Source of the DNA: Gulosibacter sediminis | GTDB taxonomy: Bacteria > Actinomycetota > Actinomycetes > Actinomycetales > Microbacteriaceae | DNA length: 64,000 nt | NCBI RefSeq assembly: GCF_023370115.1 | Contig: NZ_CP097160.1 | Location: 2,542,001 to 2,606,000 of the forward strand | Direction of reading: 5' to 3' | Shown: positions 18,118 to 25,330 of the stretch, in pieces | How positions within the stretch are numbered: the stretch's first letter is position 1 | Layout: the number at the start of each line of letters is the position of its first letter | The notes under the pieces: model-generated | What the model was told of the DNA's origin: nothing | Seen by the model: only the letters and a program-made list of their open reading frames with translations | Database searches by the model: none | Position numbers and translations under genes: made by a program

Positions 18118-18172
18118 TGCAGTTTTCCACGATCGATGCGGTTCTAACTGCATCGCTGCTAGAAAACTGCAT
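18118..18172. repeat. 55-bp palindromic intergenic repeat, copy A
   Basis: TGCAGTTTTC at one end pairs with GAAAACTGCA at the other, and the inner GATGCGGTT pairs with AACTGCATC with one mismatch. A second copy of equal length lies at 51962-52016; by direct alignment 42 of 55 positions agree, including the whole block ACGATCGATGC and CTAGAAAAC. Both copies sit between convergent genes. The A/T-rich ends next to a stem also resemble a bidirectional terminator. This looks like a small dispersed repeat family of the genome. Confidence 0.7.
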
Positions 18173-18196
18173 CAAGCGGCGAAACAGGCCTCGCGC

Positions 18197-19327
18197 CTAG
18201 CCCCCGACGACGCCGCCGAAGGCGAGGCCGAGCAGGTAGGTGACGGCGGCCGCGCCGTAGCCAATGAGCAGCTGCCGCAGCGCGCGCTTCCACGGCGCGG
18301 CGCCCGACAGCACGCCGACGATGCCACCCGTGAGCAGCAGCGCAATCCCGACGATGCCGGCCGCGAGCACGATCGCGGGCAGTCCGTGCATGCCGAAAAT
18401 CCACGGCAGCACCGGGATCACGGCGCCGCCCGCAAAGAACATGAAGCTCGACATCGCGGCCCCCATCGGGGTGCCGATCTCTTCGTGCTCGTCGGTCTCG
18501 GGCTCCGGCTCAACCTCGGCCGCGGTACGCTCGGGCGTCTCGTCGGGGCCGAGCCCCGCGGCGACGCGGTGCACGATGAGCGTCTCGGTCGCCTTGCGCT
18601 TCGCCTCGTCGGGGCCGAGACCGCGGGCGCGGTAGACGAGCGCAAGCTCGTTCTCGTTCACGTCGAGCGCGGGAATCTTGCGGTCGGTGTCGGGGTTCGG
18701 GGTGGATGCGCGCAGCAGCTCGCGCTGGCTCGATACCGACACATACTCGCCGGCCGCCATCGAGAGCGCGCCCGCGAGCAGGCCCGAAATACCCGTCGCG
18801 AGCACGTAGCCCGCGGGCACACCGGTGGCGCCGACGCCGAGCACGAGCGCGAGGTTCGAGACGAGGCCGTCGTTCGCGCCGAACACGGCGGCGCGAAACG
18901 TGCCGCTCATCCGCGCCCGCGACCGCGTCGCGAGCGAGCGCACGACCTCGGCGTGAATCGCCTCGTCGGCGTCCATCTGGTCGGTCGCGTCGGGGTCGTC
19001 GGCGTAGGGCGAGCGCGTCTCGGCATTCTGCATCAGCGCGAGCGTGAATACCGAGCCGAAGCTGCGCGCGAAGCCGGTCAGCAGCCGCGTGCCAAGGCCC
19101 GGCCGCACCTTCTTCTCGGCGTGCACGCCGAGCTTGTCGCGCCAGTGCTGCTCGTGGCGCCCCTCGGCCTCCGAGAGCGCGAGCAGAATGCGGCGCTCCT
19201 CACCCTGTCGGCGGCTCGCGAGGGCGCGGTACGTCGCCGACTCGGCCCGCTCATTGGCGAGGTAGCGCCGCCAGCGTCGAATGTCGGCCGGCGACGGATC
19301 GGGACGATTTGCGATGCGATCAGGCAC
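18197..19327 (-). CDS. VIT1/CCC1-family iron/manganese transporter with N-terminal ferritin-like domain
   Basis: A 376-residue protein. Residues about 15-110 form a rubrerythrin-like helical domain (RRYLANERAESATYRAL and EAEGRHEQHW provide Glu and His ligands). The remainder is the VIT membrane domain, with GANDGLVSNLALVLGVG and SMAAGEYVSVSSQREL, the hallmark segments of vacuolar-iron-transporter-like proteins. The family moves Fe2+ or Mn2+ out of the cytosol. The start is GTG; TAAACT lies exactly six bases before it with no Shine-Dalgarno sequence, so the message is probably leaderless. Ferritin and an iron box lie 2-3 kb away, fitting a local iron theme. Confidence 0.87.
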   Translation of the reverse strand: MPDRIANRPDPSPADIRRWRRYLANERAESATYRALASRRQGEERRILLALSEAEGRHEQHWRDKLGVHAEKKVRPGLGTRLLTGFARSFGSVFTLALMQNAETRSPYADDPDATDQMDADEAIHAEVVRSLATRSRARMSGTFRAAVFGANDGLVSNLALVLGVGATGVPAGYVLATGISGLLAGALSMAAGEYVSVSSQRELLRASTPNPDTDRKIPALDVNENELALVYRARGLGPDEAKRKATETLIVHRVAAGLGPDETPERTAAEVEPEPETDEHEEIGTPMGAAMSSFMFFAGGAVIPVLPWIFGMHGLPAIVLAAGIVGIALLLTGGIVGVLSGAAPWKRALRQLLIGYGAAAVTYLLGLAFGGVVGG

Positions 19328-19341
19328 GACGCAAGTTTACG

Positions 19342-20448
19342 TCAGGTCCCGTCGGCGCCCGCGAGCACCGCATCCTCAAGCCGCATGAGCCAGCGCCGGT
19401 TCGCGGGGAACGGCGAGAGGATGCCGCTGAGGTACACGAACGTGAGGTCGCGCTCGGGGTCGTGCCACGCCATCGACGCGTTCGAGCCGTTGTGGCCGTA
19501 GGCCCGCTCGCTCGAGCGCCGGCCGAAGGCGGATGCGCGCATCAGGTCGGGCCCCGGGTGGCCGAGCTGGTAGCCGTTGCTCCACCACGTGTGCGAGCCG
19601 GCATAGCGGTCGAACTCGCCCTCGTTGCTCGGGGTGAGCAGTTGCCGCACCGTCTCCGCCCGCAGGCCGAGCGCCAGGCCATCGTGCCCCGGCGCGACCG
19701 CCTCGAGCAGGGCCGCGAGGTCGCCGGCCTGCGTCCACACCCCGCCCGCGGGAATCGTCGCGCGGCGCACCCGCTCGCGGTTGAGCACGGCCGCGGTGAC
19801 GCTCGCCGTCGGCTCGGTCGCGCGAAACGGCACCGCCCGCCAGCGCTCGGTGCGCGGCAGCGTCGCGAACGTCGAGTCGAGCCCGAGCGGGCGAAGGATG
19901 CGATCGCGCAGCAGCGACTGCAGCTCGCGTTCGCCCGTGGCCCCGAACGCGACCTCGGCAAGCATGAACCCCCAGGCGAGCCACTCGTAACTGGGCCGAC
20001 GCACCTGCGCGCCCGCGGGCATCCGGGTCGGCGTCGCCCGGGCGATGTTGCCGGTCGCGCGCCCCCAATCGGTCATTGACGCGACCTCGGCGAGAGTGCC
20101 GCCGACGCGCGGCAGGCCCGAGCGGTGCTGCAGCACCTCGCGCACCGTGATGCGCGCCTTCTCGGATGCGCCGGGCGCCTCGGCCGCGAACGCCGGCCAG
20201 TACGCGGCGACGGGCTCGTCGACGTCGAGCAGGCCGTCGTCGTGGAGCGCCCAGATCAGCGTCGCGAGCCAGAGCTTCGATACCGAGAACGGCCAGAACA
20301 GGGCGTCCGCGCCGACGCCGAAGCGTGCATCCGCAAGGGTCTCACCGCCACGGCGCACGAGCAACTGCGCGGGACCGCCGCGTCGGCGCGCGAGCGCGAG
20401 CGGCGCGTCGAGCCAACCAGGCGGGCTACTCGCCGCGCGAGCCCGCAT
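19342..20448 (-). CDS. Serine hydrolase, beta-lactamase class C/esterase-like
   Basis: A 368-residue protein of the class C beta-lactamase-like (PBP-type) family. The SxxK nucleophile motif is SVSK within [19 protein letters not shown] (around residue 57), and a Tyr-containing [14 protein letters not shown] segment occupies the place of the YxN motif. There is no signal peptide, so it is probably a cytosolic esterase or amidase rather than an antibiotic-resistance enzyme. The start overlaps the 3' end of dcd by 23 bases, so the two are co-transcribed. Substrate unknown. Confidence 0.8.
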   Translation of the reverse strand: MRARAASSPPGWLDAPLALARRRGGPAQLLVRRGGETLADARFGVGADALFWPFSVSKLWLATLIWALHDDGLLDVDEPVAAYWPAFAAEAPGASEKARITVREVLQHRSGLPRVGGTLAEVASMTDWGRATGNIARATPTRMPAGAQVRRPSYEWLAWGFMLAEVAFGATGERELQSLLRDRILRPLGLDSTFATLPRTERWRAVPFRATEPTASVTAAVLNRERVRRATIPAGGVWTQAGDLAALLEAVAPGHDGLALGLRAETVRQLLTPSNEGEFDRYAGSHTWWSNGYQLGHPGPDLMRASAFGRRSSERAYGHNGSNASMAWHDPERDLTFVYLSGILSPFPANRRWLMRLEDAVLAGADGT

Positions 20449-21031
20449 CCGTGACCGAAACGTCGACCTGCGAGAAGTTCTGGAACGAGCGCGACGCCGT
20501 CGGCCCGCGCTGCCCGAAGTACCGCGACTGGTACTCCTTCGAGCCGTACGGTAGCTCGGCGGGAGAGGAGAGTTGGAAAAAGCAGAGCTGGCCGATCTTC
20601 ATGCCCGGCCAGAGCTTGATCGGGAGCGTCGCGACATTCGAGAGCTCGAGGGTGACGTGTCCCTGAAAGCCCGGGTCGATGAAGCCGGCCGTCGAGTGGG
20701 TGAGCAGGCCAAGTCGACCGAGCGAGCTCTTGCCCTCGAGGCGCGCCGCAACGTCGTCGCCGAGCGTCACCTGCTCGAACGTCGACGCGAGCACGAACTC
20801 GCCCGGGTGCAGGATGAACGCCGCGTCCGAGTCGATCTCGACGAGGTGCGTGAGGTCGGGCTGCTCCTCGGCCGGGTCGATGTAGGGGTAGTTGTGGTTG
20901 TTGAAGAGCCGAAAGTATCGGTCGAGACGCACGTCGACGCTCGAGGGTTGCACCGCCTGAGGGTCCCAGGGGTCAAGGCCGATCTTGCCGGCGTCGATGC
21001 CGGCGCGGATGTCGCGGTCGCTGAGCAGCAT
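20426..21031 (-). CDS. dcd: dCTP deaminase
   Basis: A 201-residue enzyme that deaminates dCTP to dUTP (in some actinobacteria directly to dUMP), supplying dTMP synthesis. The N-terminus [15 protein letters not shown], the [17 protein letters not shown] active-site stretch with the catalytic glutamate in [11 protein letters not shown], and the C-terminal YFGQRGP closing segment match Dcd throughout, and the length is normal. TACGCT lies exactly six bases before the ATG and there is no well-placed Shine-Dalgarno sequence, so the transcript is probably leaderless. A hairpin at 21082-21111 separates it from the ferritin gene upstream. Confidence 0.96.
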   Translation of the reverse strand: MLLSDRDIRAGIDAGKIGLDPWDPQAVQPSSVDVRLDRYFRLFNNHNYPYIDPAEEQPDLTHLVEIDSDAAFILHPGEFVLASTFEQVTLGDDVAARLEGKSSLGRLGLLTHSTAGFIDPGFQGHVTLELSNVATLPIKLWPGMKIGQLCFFQLSSPAELPYGSKEYQSRYFGQRGPTASRSFQNFSQVDVSVTDAGSRGE

Positions 21032-21081
21032 CCCTCAAGCGTAGGCGACGCTCGCAGCGATTCCTGACCGGAAAAGGTCGA

Positions 21082-21111
21082 CACCCCCGCGCTGGTGCGA
21101 GCGCGGGGGTG
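21082..21111 (-). terminator. Terminator after ferritin
   Basis: CACCCCCGCGCT and AGCGCGGGGGTG form a perfect 12-bp stem with a 6-base loop, 39 bases after the ferritin stop codon. On the minus strand CGACCTTTTCC follows, giving a short T-run. It should end ferritin transcription before dcd. Confidence 0.8.
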
Positions 21112-21150
21112 CCGAGTTGAAGGGCGGGCTTGCGGGCCAGTCTTCGGGGG

Positions 21151-21657
21151 TTATTCAGCGGCGACGACGTCGCGGCCGCCGAGCTGCTTGTCGAGGTCAA
21201 GGATGCCAGAGCCGTTGCCGTCGAGGAGCTCGAGGCGACCGATGATCTCGCTCACGGTCGACTCCTCTTCGATCTGCTCGTCGAGGAACCAGTGCAGCAG
21301 CGGGCGCGAGTCGATGTCGCCCACCTCGTCGGCGATGCGGTAGAGGTTGCGGATCGACTCCGACACGAGCTCCTCGTGCGCGAGCGAGGCCTTGAAGGCG
21401 TCGAGCGGGTTGTCGACGGTCTTGCCCTCGAGCTGGATGCTCTGGATGACCGGGTGCGCGTCGCGGTCGAGCAGGTATTGCGTGAACTTCTGCGCGTGCT
21501 CGATCTCTTCTTCGGCCTGGGCCCAGAACCACTGCGCGAAACCGGTGAGGTCGATCGCCTCCATGTCCGCAGCGAGCTGACGGTAAACGAGCGATGCGGT
21601 GTACTCGAGTCGAACCTGGTCGTTGATGGCGTCTGCGTACTTCTGGTCGATCTTCAT
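21151..21657 (-). CDS. Ferritin (non-haem iron storage)
   Basis: A 168-residue ferritin that oxidises and stores iron inside a 24-subunit shell. The ferroxidase ligands are visible in RLEYTASLVYRQLA, WFWAQAEEEIEHAQKF (ExxH) and LHWFLDEQIEEES. It lacks the haem-binding methionine context of bacterioferritin and is of the FtnA/BfrB type. TATCGT lies seven bases before the ATG without a Shine-Dalgarno sequence, suggesting a (near-)leaderless transcript. An iron box lies upstream at 21695-21713. A strong hairpin follows the gene. Confidence 0.95.
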   Translation of the reverse strand: MKIDQKYADAINDQVRLEYTASLVYRQLAADMEAIDLTGFAQWFWAQAEEEIEHAQKFTQYLLDRDAHPVIQSIQLEGKTVDNPLDAFKASLAHEELVSESIRNLYRIADEVGDIDSRPLLHWFLDEQIEEESTVSEIIGRLELLDGNGSGILDLDKQLGGRDVVAAE

Positions 21658-21694
21658 GGCAGCAACGATATGGGCCCAGTCTGGGATTCGCTAG

Positions 21695-21713
21695 CATGCT
21701 TAGCCTAGCCTCT
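21695..21713 (-). promoter_or_regulatory. DtxR/IdeR-like iron box before ferritin
   Basis: Read on the minus strand, AGAGGCTAGGCTAAGCATG matches the IdeR/DtxR consensus TTAGGTTAGGCTAACCTAA at 12 of 19 positions, including an unbroken TAGGCTAA core. It lies about 25 bases upstream of the probable -10 element (21665-21670), hence at or above the -35 region, a position suited to activation by iron-loaded IdeR as known for mycobacterial bfrB. No regulator gene is in the window. Confidence 0.5.
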
Positions 21714-21802
21714 AAATTGAATGAATCAATTTTGTGAGGTTCGCACTGAAACGTCGTCAGTGGGCCGAATGTTGCTAGAGTTGCACAGGCGCATTGCGCT
21801 CT

Positions 21803-21876
21803 GGGGCTGTAGTTCAATGGTAGAACTTCTGCTTCCCAAGCAGACAGCGCGGGTTCGATTCCCGTCAGCCCCTCCA
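21803..21876 (+). tRNA. tRNA-Gly (anticodon CCC)
   Basis: The acceptor stem GGGGCTG pairs with CAGCCCC. The D arm is TAGTTCAATGGTAGAA. The anticodon stem TCTGC/GCAGA encloses loop TTCCCAA with anticodon CCC, which reads GGG glycine codons. The T arm is GCGGG-TTCGATT-CCCGT. The discriminator base T is followed by an encoded CCA (21874-21876). The 3' part is duplicated downstream (see direct repeat). Confidence 0.96.
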
Positions 21877-22001
21877 CATATCCGGCCCTTCTGAACCCTG
21901 GCCCGGCTCCGCCGACGCCCGCCGCGCGACGCGATGCGTCGCCCACCTGCGGCGAGCGGGGTTCGATTCCCGTCAGCCCCTCCACCTATCCAGGCCTTCT
22001 G
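21851..22001. repeat. 43-bp direct repeat of the tRNA-Gly 3' end (att-like)
   Basis: The block 21851-21893, from the T arm of the tRNA through its CCA and 17 bases beyond, recurs at 21959-22001 with 40 of 43 bases identical; the tRNA-derived part (GGGTTCGATTCCCGTCAGCC onward) is unchanged. Duplication of a tRNA 3' end is the classical footprint of integrase-mediated insertion. The two copies are only 108 bases apart with no integrase between them, so this would be a remnant or nested site. A compositionally different three-gene islet starts immediately after the second copy. Confidence 0.75.
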
Positions 22002-22015
22002 CCGCACGCCTATCG

Positions 22016-23011
22016 CTAGCGGATACCCCGGACACCCTCCGGGAACGAATGGGGCAGTATTCGACCCGAGCTGTCGTGTTGAAGGGCGGCCGCTGTTGTA
22101 CGTGCGTGCGGGACTGCCTCAAAGGACGCCAGTATCTGCGCAGCACTCACAAAGTCGCGAACAATTTCGTCGCGGGCGCCCTTTCGCCACGCGATGGAGA
22201 CCACGGCCGGAGTGATGTCGATGACTGGAACGAAGGAAAGGCCGGGGCGACTGTAATAGCGCTTCGTAGAAGCCTGCGTAAATGCGACGCCCCTACCGTT
22301 GACGATCGCTTCGAAGCACTCGTCTACAGTTCCGACCTCCGCGCCGATCCGTACCATGGTGCCCTGCCGTTCCTCCGTGGCGAGCCAGAAGTTGCGCCAG
22401 TACTCGGGAGACCGTCGAGCTACGAATGGTTCTGTCAGGACCTCTTCGACGCTGACGGATCCGGCCTCGGCGTATTTCGACGAGCTTGGGACAACGAGGA
22501 CGCGTGGTTCGAAGAACAACGTTTCGACTCCTAGCCAGTCCTCCACAATCAGGGGAGGCCGAACGAACGAAACGTCGGTTCTTCCGTCCGCGAGTCCAAC
22601 GTAGGGGTCTGTGAGATCGAACGATTCCATATCGACTCTCACGTTCGGGTGGAGGGCTTTGAACGCAGAGAGGATTTGTGGGGTGAGTTCTGCGGCGGCG
22701 TTTGCTTGAAATCCGACGCGCAAGATTCCCGGCTTTGCTGTGTGGCGATTGCGCGTTTCGTTCGCGACACGGTCCGCTCGCGCTAGGAGCGCTCTTCCTT
22801 CGAGTAGCAGCACATCGCCTGCTGGGGTGAGCGCCACATTGCGACTGTCGCGGATCAAGAGCGGAGTTCCGAGTGACATCTCGAGCTTGCGAATCTGCAC
22901 GCTAAGAGCAGGTTGCGAGAGGTGAAGTCGCTGCGCAGCCCGGCCAAAATGTAGCTCTTCGGCGACGACGACGAAGTGCGCTAACTGCCTGAGGTCCAAC
23001 GTTGGCTCCAC
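22016..23011 (-). CDS. LysR-family transcriptional regulator
   Basis: A 331-residue LysR-type regulator. The winged-helix domain is LRQLAHFVVVAEELHFGRAA QRLHLSQPALS (residues 7-37) with the usual QIRKLE and LTPAGD following, and residues from about 95 form the periplasmic-binding-protein-like effector domain. It is divergent from the SCP2-like and hydrolase genes and probably controls them through the dyad at 23092-23110. Codon choice is less GC-extreme than in surrounding core genes, suggesting recent acquisition with those two genes. The effector is unknown. Confidence 0.92.
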   Translation of the reverse strand: MEPTLDLRQLAHFVVVAEELHFGRAAQRLHLSQPALSVQIRKLEMSLGTPLLIRDSRNVALTPAGDVLLLEGRALLARADRVANETRNRHTAKPGILRVGFQANAAAELTPQILSAFKALHPNVRVDMESFDLTDPYVGLADGRTDVSFVRPPLIVEDWLGVETLFFEPRVLVVPSSSKYAEAGSVSVEEVLTEPFVARRSPEYWRNFWLATEERQGTMVRIGAEVGTVDECFEAIVNGRGVAFTQASTKRYYSRPGLSFVPVIDITPAVVSIAWRKGARDEIVRDFVSAAQILASFEAVPHARTTAAALQHDSSGRILPHSFPEGVRGIR

Positions 23012-23091
23012 CGTCTCAGGCTGTCACGTAGGAGTCGCCACGTCCATTCGCAATTTTCTATTGGTTCACGGGCGTGCCGTCCATTTCTTAT

Positions 23092-23110
23092 CGGTCATTG
23101 CTCTCGACCC
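23092..23110. promoter_or_regulatory. Candidate LysR-type operator
   Basis: GGT-N11-ACC (GGTCATTGCTCTCGACC) fits the T-N11-A dyad recognised by LysR-type regulators. It lies in the divergent space between the LysR gene and the SCP2-like gene, about 66 bases before the latter. Two related blocks, ATTTTCTATTGGTTCA (23053-23068) and ATTTCTTATCGGTCA (23083-23097), stand about 30 bases apart and may be part of the same control region. Confidence 0.45.
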
Positions 23111-23175
23111 CCGAGATGGGTCGAATAGTTCCACCCCTGCAGCACGCGGGGGACTGAGATCAGAGAGGATTTCAC

Positions 23176-23586
23176 ATGACCAGCTCAACAGTCACCACAC
23201 TGCATGCCGAGCAATGGGCAAGGATGTTGACGGAACTCAACAACTCCGACGCCGAGATCCAGGCGCACGGCAAATACTTCACCTGCTCGTACCTCCTTGA
23301 CATGAGCGCGCACACGTTCGTTATTGAGGTGTACGACGGGCAGATTACCGAGGTCACCGTCGATCCAGGACCTATCGAGAAGCCTTACCAGTTCGCGATC
23401 AGGGCCAGTGAAGAGACCTGGCGCGGCTTCGGTCAGCCCGTCCCAGCGCCGATGTACCACGGCATCTGGGCAGCCTCATTCCAGCGTGACATGCGTCTCG
23501 AAGGGGACGTGCTGGTGCTCATGCAGAACCTCCGGTGCATCACGCGACAGATCGAGCTTCTGCGCCAGACCGGCGTCCCCGTCTAA
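23176..23586 (+). CDS. SCP2-like (sterol-carrier/lipid-binding fold) small protein
   Basis: A 136-residue protein. The pattern FVIEVYDGQITEVTVDPGP followed by YQFAIRASEETWRGF and a C-terminal helical LMQNLRCITRQIELL is that of the SCP2 sterol-carrier domain, which forms a hydrophobic ligand tunnel. Members can bind lipids or serve as accessory domains of hydrolases and acetyltransferases. It is followed after 19 bases by an alpha/beta hydrolase, so the two are presumably one functional unit acting on a hydrophobic compound. The start is placed at 23176 after GAGAGGATTTCAC. No signal peptide. The family call is by fold pattern and is moderate. Confidence 0.6.
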   Translation: MTSSTVTTLHAEQWARMLTELNNSDAEIQAHGKYFTCSYLLDMSAHTFVIEVYDGQITEVTVDPGPIEKPYQFAIRASEETWRGFGQPVPAPMYHGIWAASFQRDMRLEGDVLVLMQNLRCITRQIELLRQTGVPV

Positions 23587-23605
23587 CCAAACACTAAGGA
23601 TAATG

Positions 23606-24469
23606 ATGTCCAACATTTCACCAGTCACCGGACGCTACGTCACTGTCGACGTCGATGGACTTCGATACAAGGTCTTCTACCTCGAAAACGGGACCGGCCA
23701 ACCATTGCTCTGTCAGCACACCGCTGGTTGCCACAATCATCAGTGGCGCGACCTTCTCGAAGACGAGGAGGTCACGAGCAAATACCGTGTCATCGCCTAC
23801 GACCTTCCTCGACACGGAAAATCCGACCCACCAGAGAACACCGAGTGGTGGAAGAGCGAGTACAAGCTCACCGCTGACCACTATGCGAACCTCATCATCG
23901 CCCTCGCGGACGCGCTGGAACTCGAAAACCCTATCTTTATGGGTTCGTCGTTCGGCGGCAACATCGCCCTCCAACTCGCTCATCGCCGTCCGGACCGTTT
24001 CGGCGGGGTCATTCCAGTCGAAGGTGCCGACTACTCCCCCGGCTTCTACCTCGACTGGTGGCAGCATCCACATGCCAACGCCGCGCAAGTGTGTGCGTCT
24101 GGCGTGTGGGATCTGATGGCGCCCCAGTCGCCGGATGCCGACCGGTGGAAGACTTGGTTCTACTACTCACAGGGCGCCGAGTCGTTCAAGGGCGATCTGC
24201 ACTACTACTCTGTCGACCACGATCTCCGTGGGCATCTCGAAGAGATCGACGGGTCGGCTTGTCCAGTCGTCATGTTGACCGGTGATTACGACTACCTCAC
24301 CACGCCCGAGGACAGCGCACGCACCGCGGCACAGATCCCAGGTGCATCATTCATCGAGATGAAGGACATTGGACACTTCCCGATGAGCGAGAACTACCCC
24401 GTGTTCCAGCCCTACCTCTTGCAGGCGTTAGGGCTTATTGAACAAGCGGCCCTCACGCACAGCTCGTAG
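23606..24469 (+). CDS. Alpha/beta hydrolase
   Basis: A 287-residue hydrolase with the alpha/beta-hydrolase triad: Ser in GSSFGGN (about residue 116), Asp in LTGDYDYLTTPED and His in DIGHFPMSE. The HTAGCHNHQW segment in place of the usual HG oxyanion loop is somewhat unusual. It most resembles the lactonase/C-C or ester hydrolases of aromatic and lipid degradation. The ATG at 23606 was chosen over the one at 23603 because AAGGA lies five rather than two bases before it. Operon with the SCP2-like gene and under likely control of the divergent LysR regulator. A strong hairpin follows. Confidence 0.85.
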   Translation: MSNISPVTGRYVTVDVDGLRYKVFYLENGTGQPLLCQHTAGCHNHQWRDLLEDEEVTSKYRVIAYDLPRHGKSDPPENTEWWKSEYKLTADHYANLIIALADALELENPIFMGSSFGGNIALQLAHRRPDRFGGVIPVEGADYSPGFYLDWWQHPHANAAQVCASGVWDLMAPQSPDADRWKTWFYYSQGAESFKGDLHYYSVDHDLRGHLEEIDGSACPVVMLTGDYDYLTTPEDSARTAAQIPGASFIEMKDIGHFPMSENYPVFQPYLLQALGLIEQAALTHSS

Positions 24470-24484
24470 GCACCCTCCCCGACG

Positions 24485-24525
24485 TGATGGTGCTCCTCAT
24501 CTCCGCAGACTGCGGAGCACCATCA
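24485..24525. terminator. Bidirectional terminator between hydrolase and otnC
   Basis: TGATGGTGCTCC (24485-24496) pairs perfectly with GGAGCACCATCA (24514-24525); alternatively CTCCGCA-GAC-TGCGGAG (24501-24517) forms an inner 7-bp hairpin. It lies 15 bases after the hydrolase stop and 158 bases beyond the end of the convergent otnC gene. The bases 24526-24682 hold no gene I can support. Confidence 0.7.
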
Positions 24526-24682
24526 CTCGGTGAATCCAGCCCGGACCACACACGCACCCGCCGAGGCGAGAGCCCGTCCCATCATCACCGACGCACAACT
24601 GATCGATTCAATTCCCACCGAGGTCTTCGTTGCGCGGACGTGGAGGGCTCCCACCGATAAACGCTGAACCTGCCGGCCCGCG

Positions 24683-25300
24683 CTACAGCAGCGCCTCAAT
24701 ATCGCCCGACCCAAGCACGTTCGGGTCGCGATCGCGCAGCAGCAGCGCAAGCCGCGCCGTCTCCTCGAGCTCCTCGGCAGCCGCGACGGCGGCGGCGAGC
24801 GTCGCCCCCGCGACCAGCGAGCCGTGGTGCGCGAGAATCACCGCCGGCGCGCGCGTGGCTGCCTCGCGGATCTCGGCCACCGCATCCGTCGTGCCGGGTT
24901 TGAAGTACGGCACGACGGGCACGTCGCGGCCGACGCGCATCACGAAGTACGGCGTCAGCGGCGGGATGAGCGGCTCGCCCTCGCGCCAGAGGCAGCTCAG
25001 CGCCGTCACGTAGGTCGAGTGGAGGTGCACGATCGCACGGGCGTCGGGGCGCGCCTCGTACATCGCCCGGTGCATCGGCACCTCCTTGCTCGGCTTGCCA
25101 CCACCGATGTGCTGAAACTCACCATCAAGCTCCGAGAGCGCGTTCGCGTCGAGGCGCCCGAGCGAGGAGTTCGTCGGGGTCATGAGCAGTCCCCCGTCGA
25201 CTCGCACGCTGAGGTTGCCGGCGGTGCCAACGGAGTACCCGCGATTGAAGAGGCTCGCGCCAAACTCCACGAGCTGCTGGCGAGTTTCGTGATTACGCAA
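24683..25300 (-). CDS. otnC: Class II aldolase, 3-oxo-tetronate 4-phosphate decarboxylase
   Basis: A 205-residue class II aldolase/adducin-fold enzyme. The zinc ligands appear in AIVHLHSTYVTAL and ILAHHG, and NRGYSVGTAGNLSVRV is the family N-terminus. With otnK, otnI and denD in the same operon it is best read as OtnC, which decarboxylates 3-oxo-tetronate 4-phosphate to dihydroxyacetone phosphate and CO2. It is the last gene of the operon, 30 bases after the permease gene. Other class II aldolases such as fuculose-phosphate aldolase look similar; the context decides. Confidence 0.85.
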   Translation of the reverse strand: MRNHETRQQLVEFGASLFNRGYSVGTAGNLSVRVDGGLLMTPTNSSLGRLDANALSELDGEFQHIGGGKPSKEVPMHRAMYEARPDARAIVHLHSTYVTALSCLWREGEPLIPPLTPYFVMRVGRDVPVVPYFKPGTTDAVAEIREAATRAPAVILAHHGSLVAGATLAAAVAAAEELEETARLALLLRDRDPNVLGSGDIEALL

Positions 25301-25330
25301 TCGAGGTTTCCTTATCTGCGGCGAGCGCGG

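Noticed and set aside
21197-21985. A frame containing the twice-repeated peptide EGLTGIEP
   Set aside because: This is translation of the antisense of tRNA-Gly and its duplicated 3' end, a well-known artefact.
24530-24667. A 45-codon + frame starting GTG between the hydrolase terminator and otnC
   Set aside because: No ribosome binding site and no recognisable protein. It ends near otnC in the opposite direction. It could be a gene remnant but cannot be supported.
24526-24682. A right-hand attachment site matching the tRNA-Gly repeat
   Set aside because: I looked for the TTCGATTCCCGTCAGCC core here and did not find it, so the islet boundaries on this side cannot be set from repeats.
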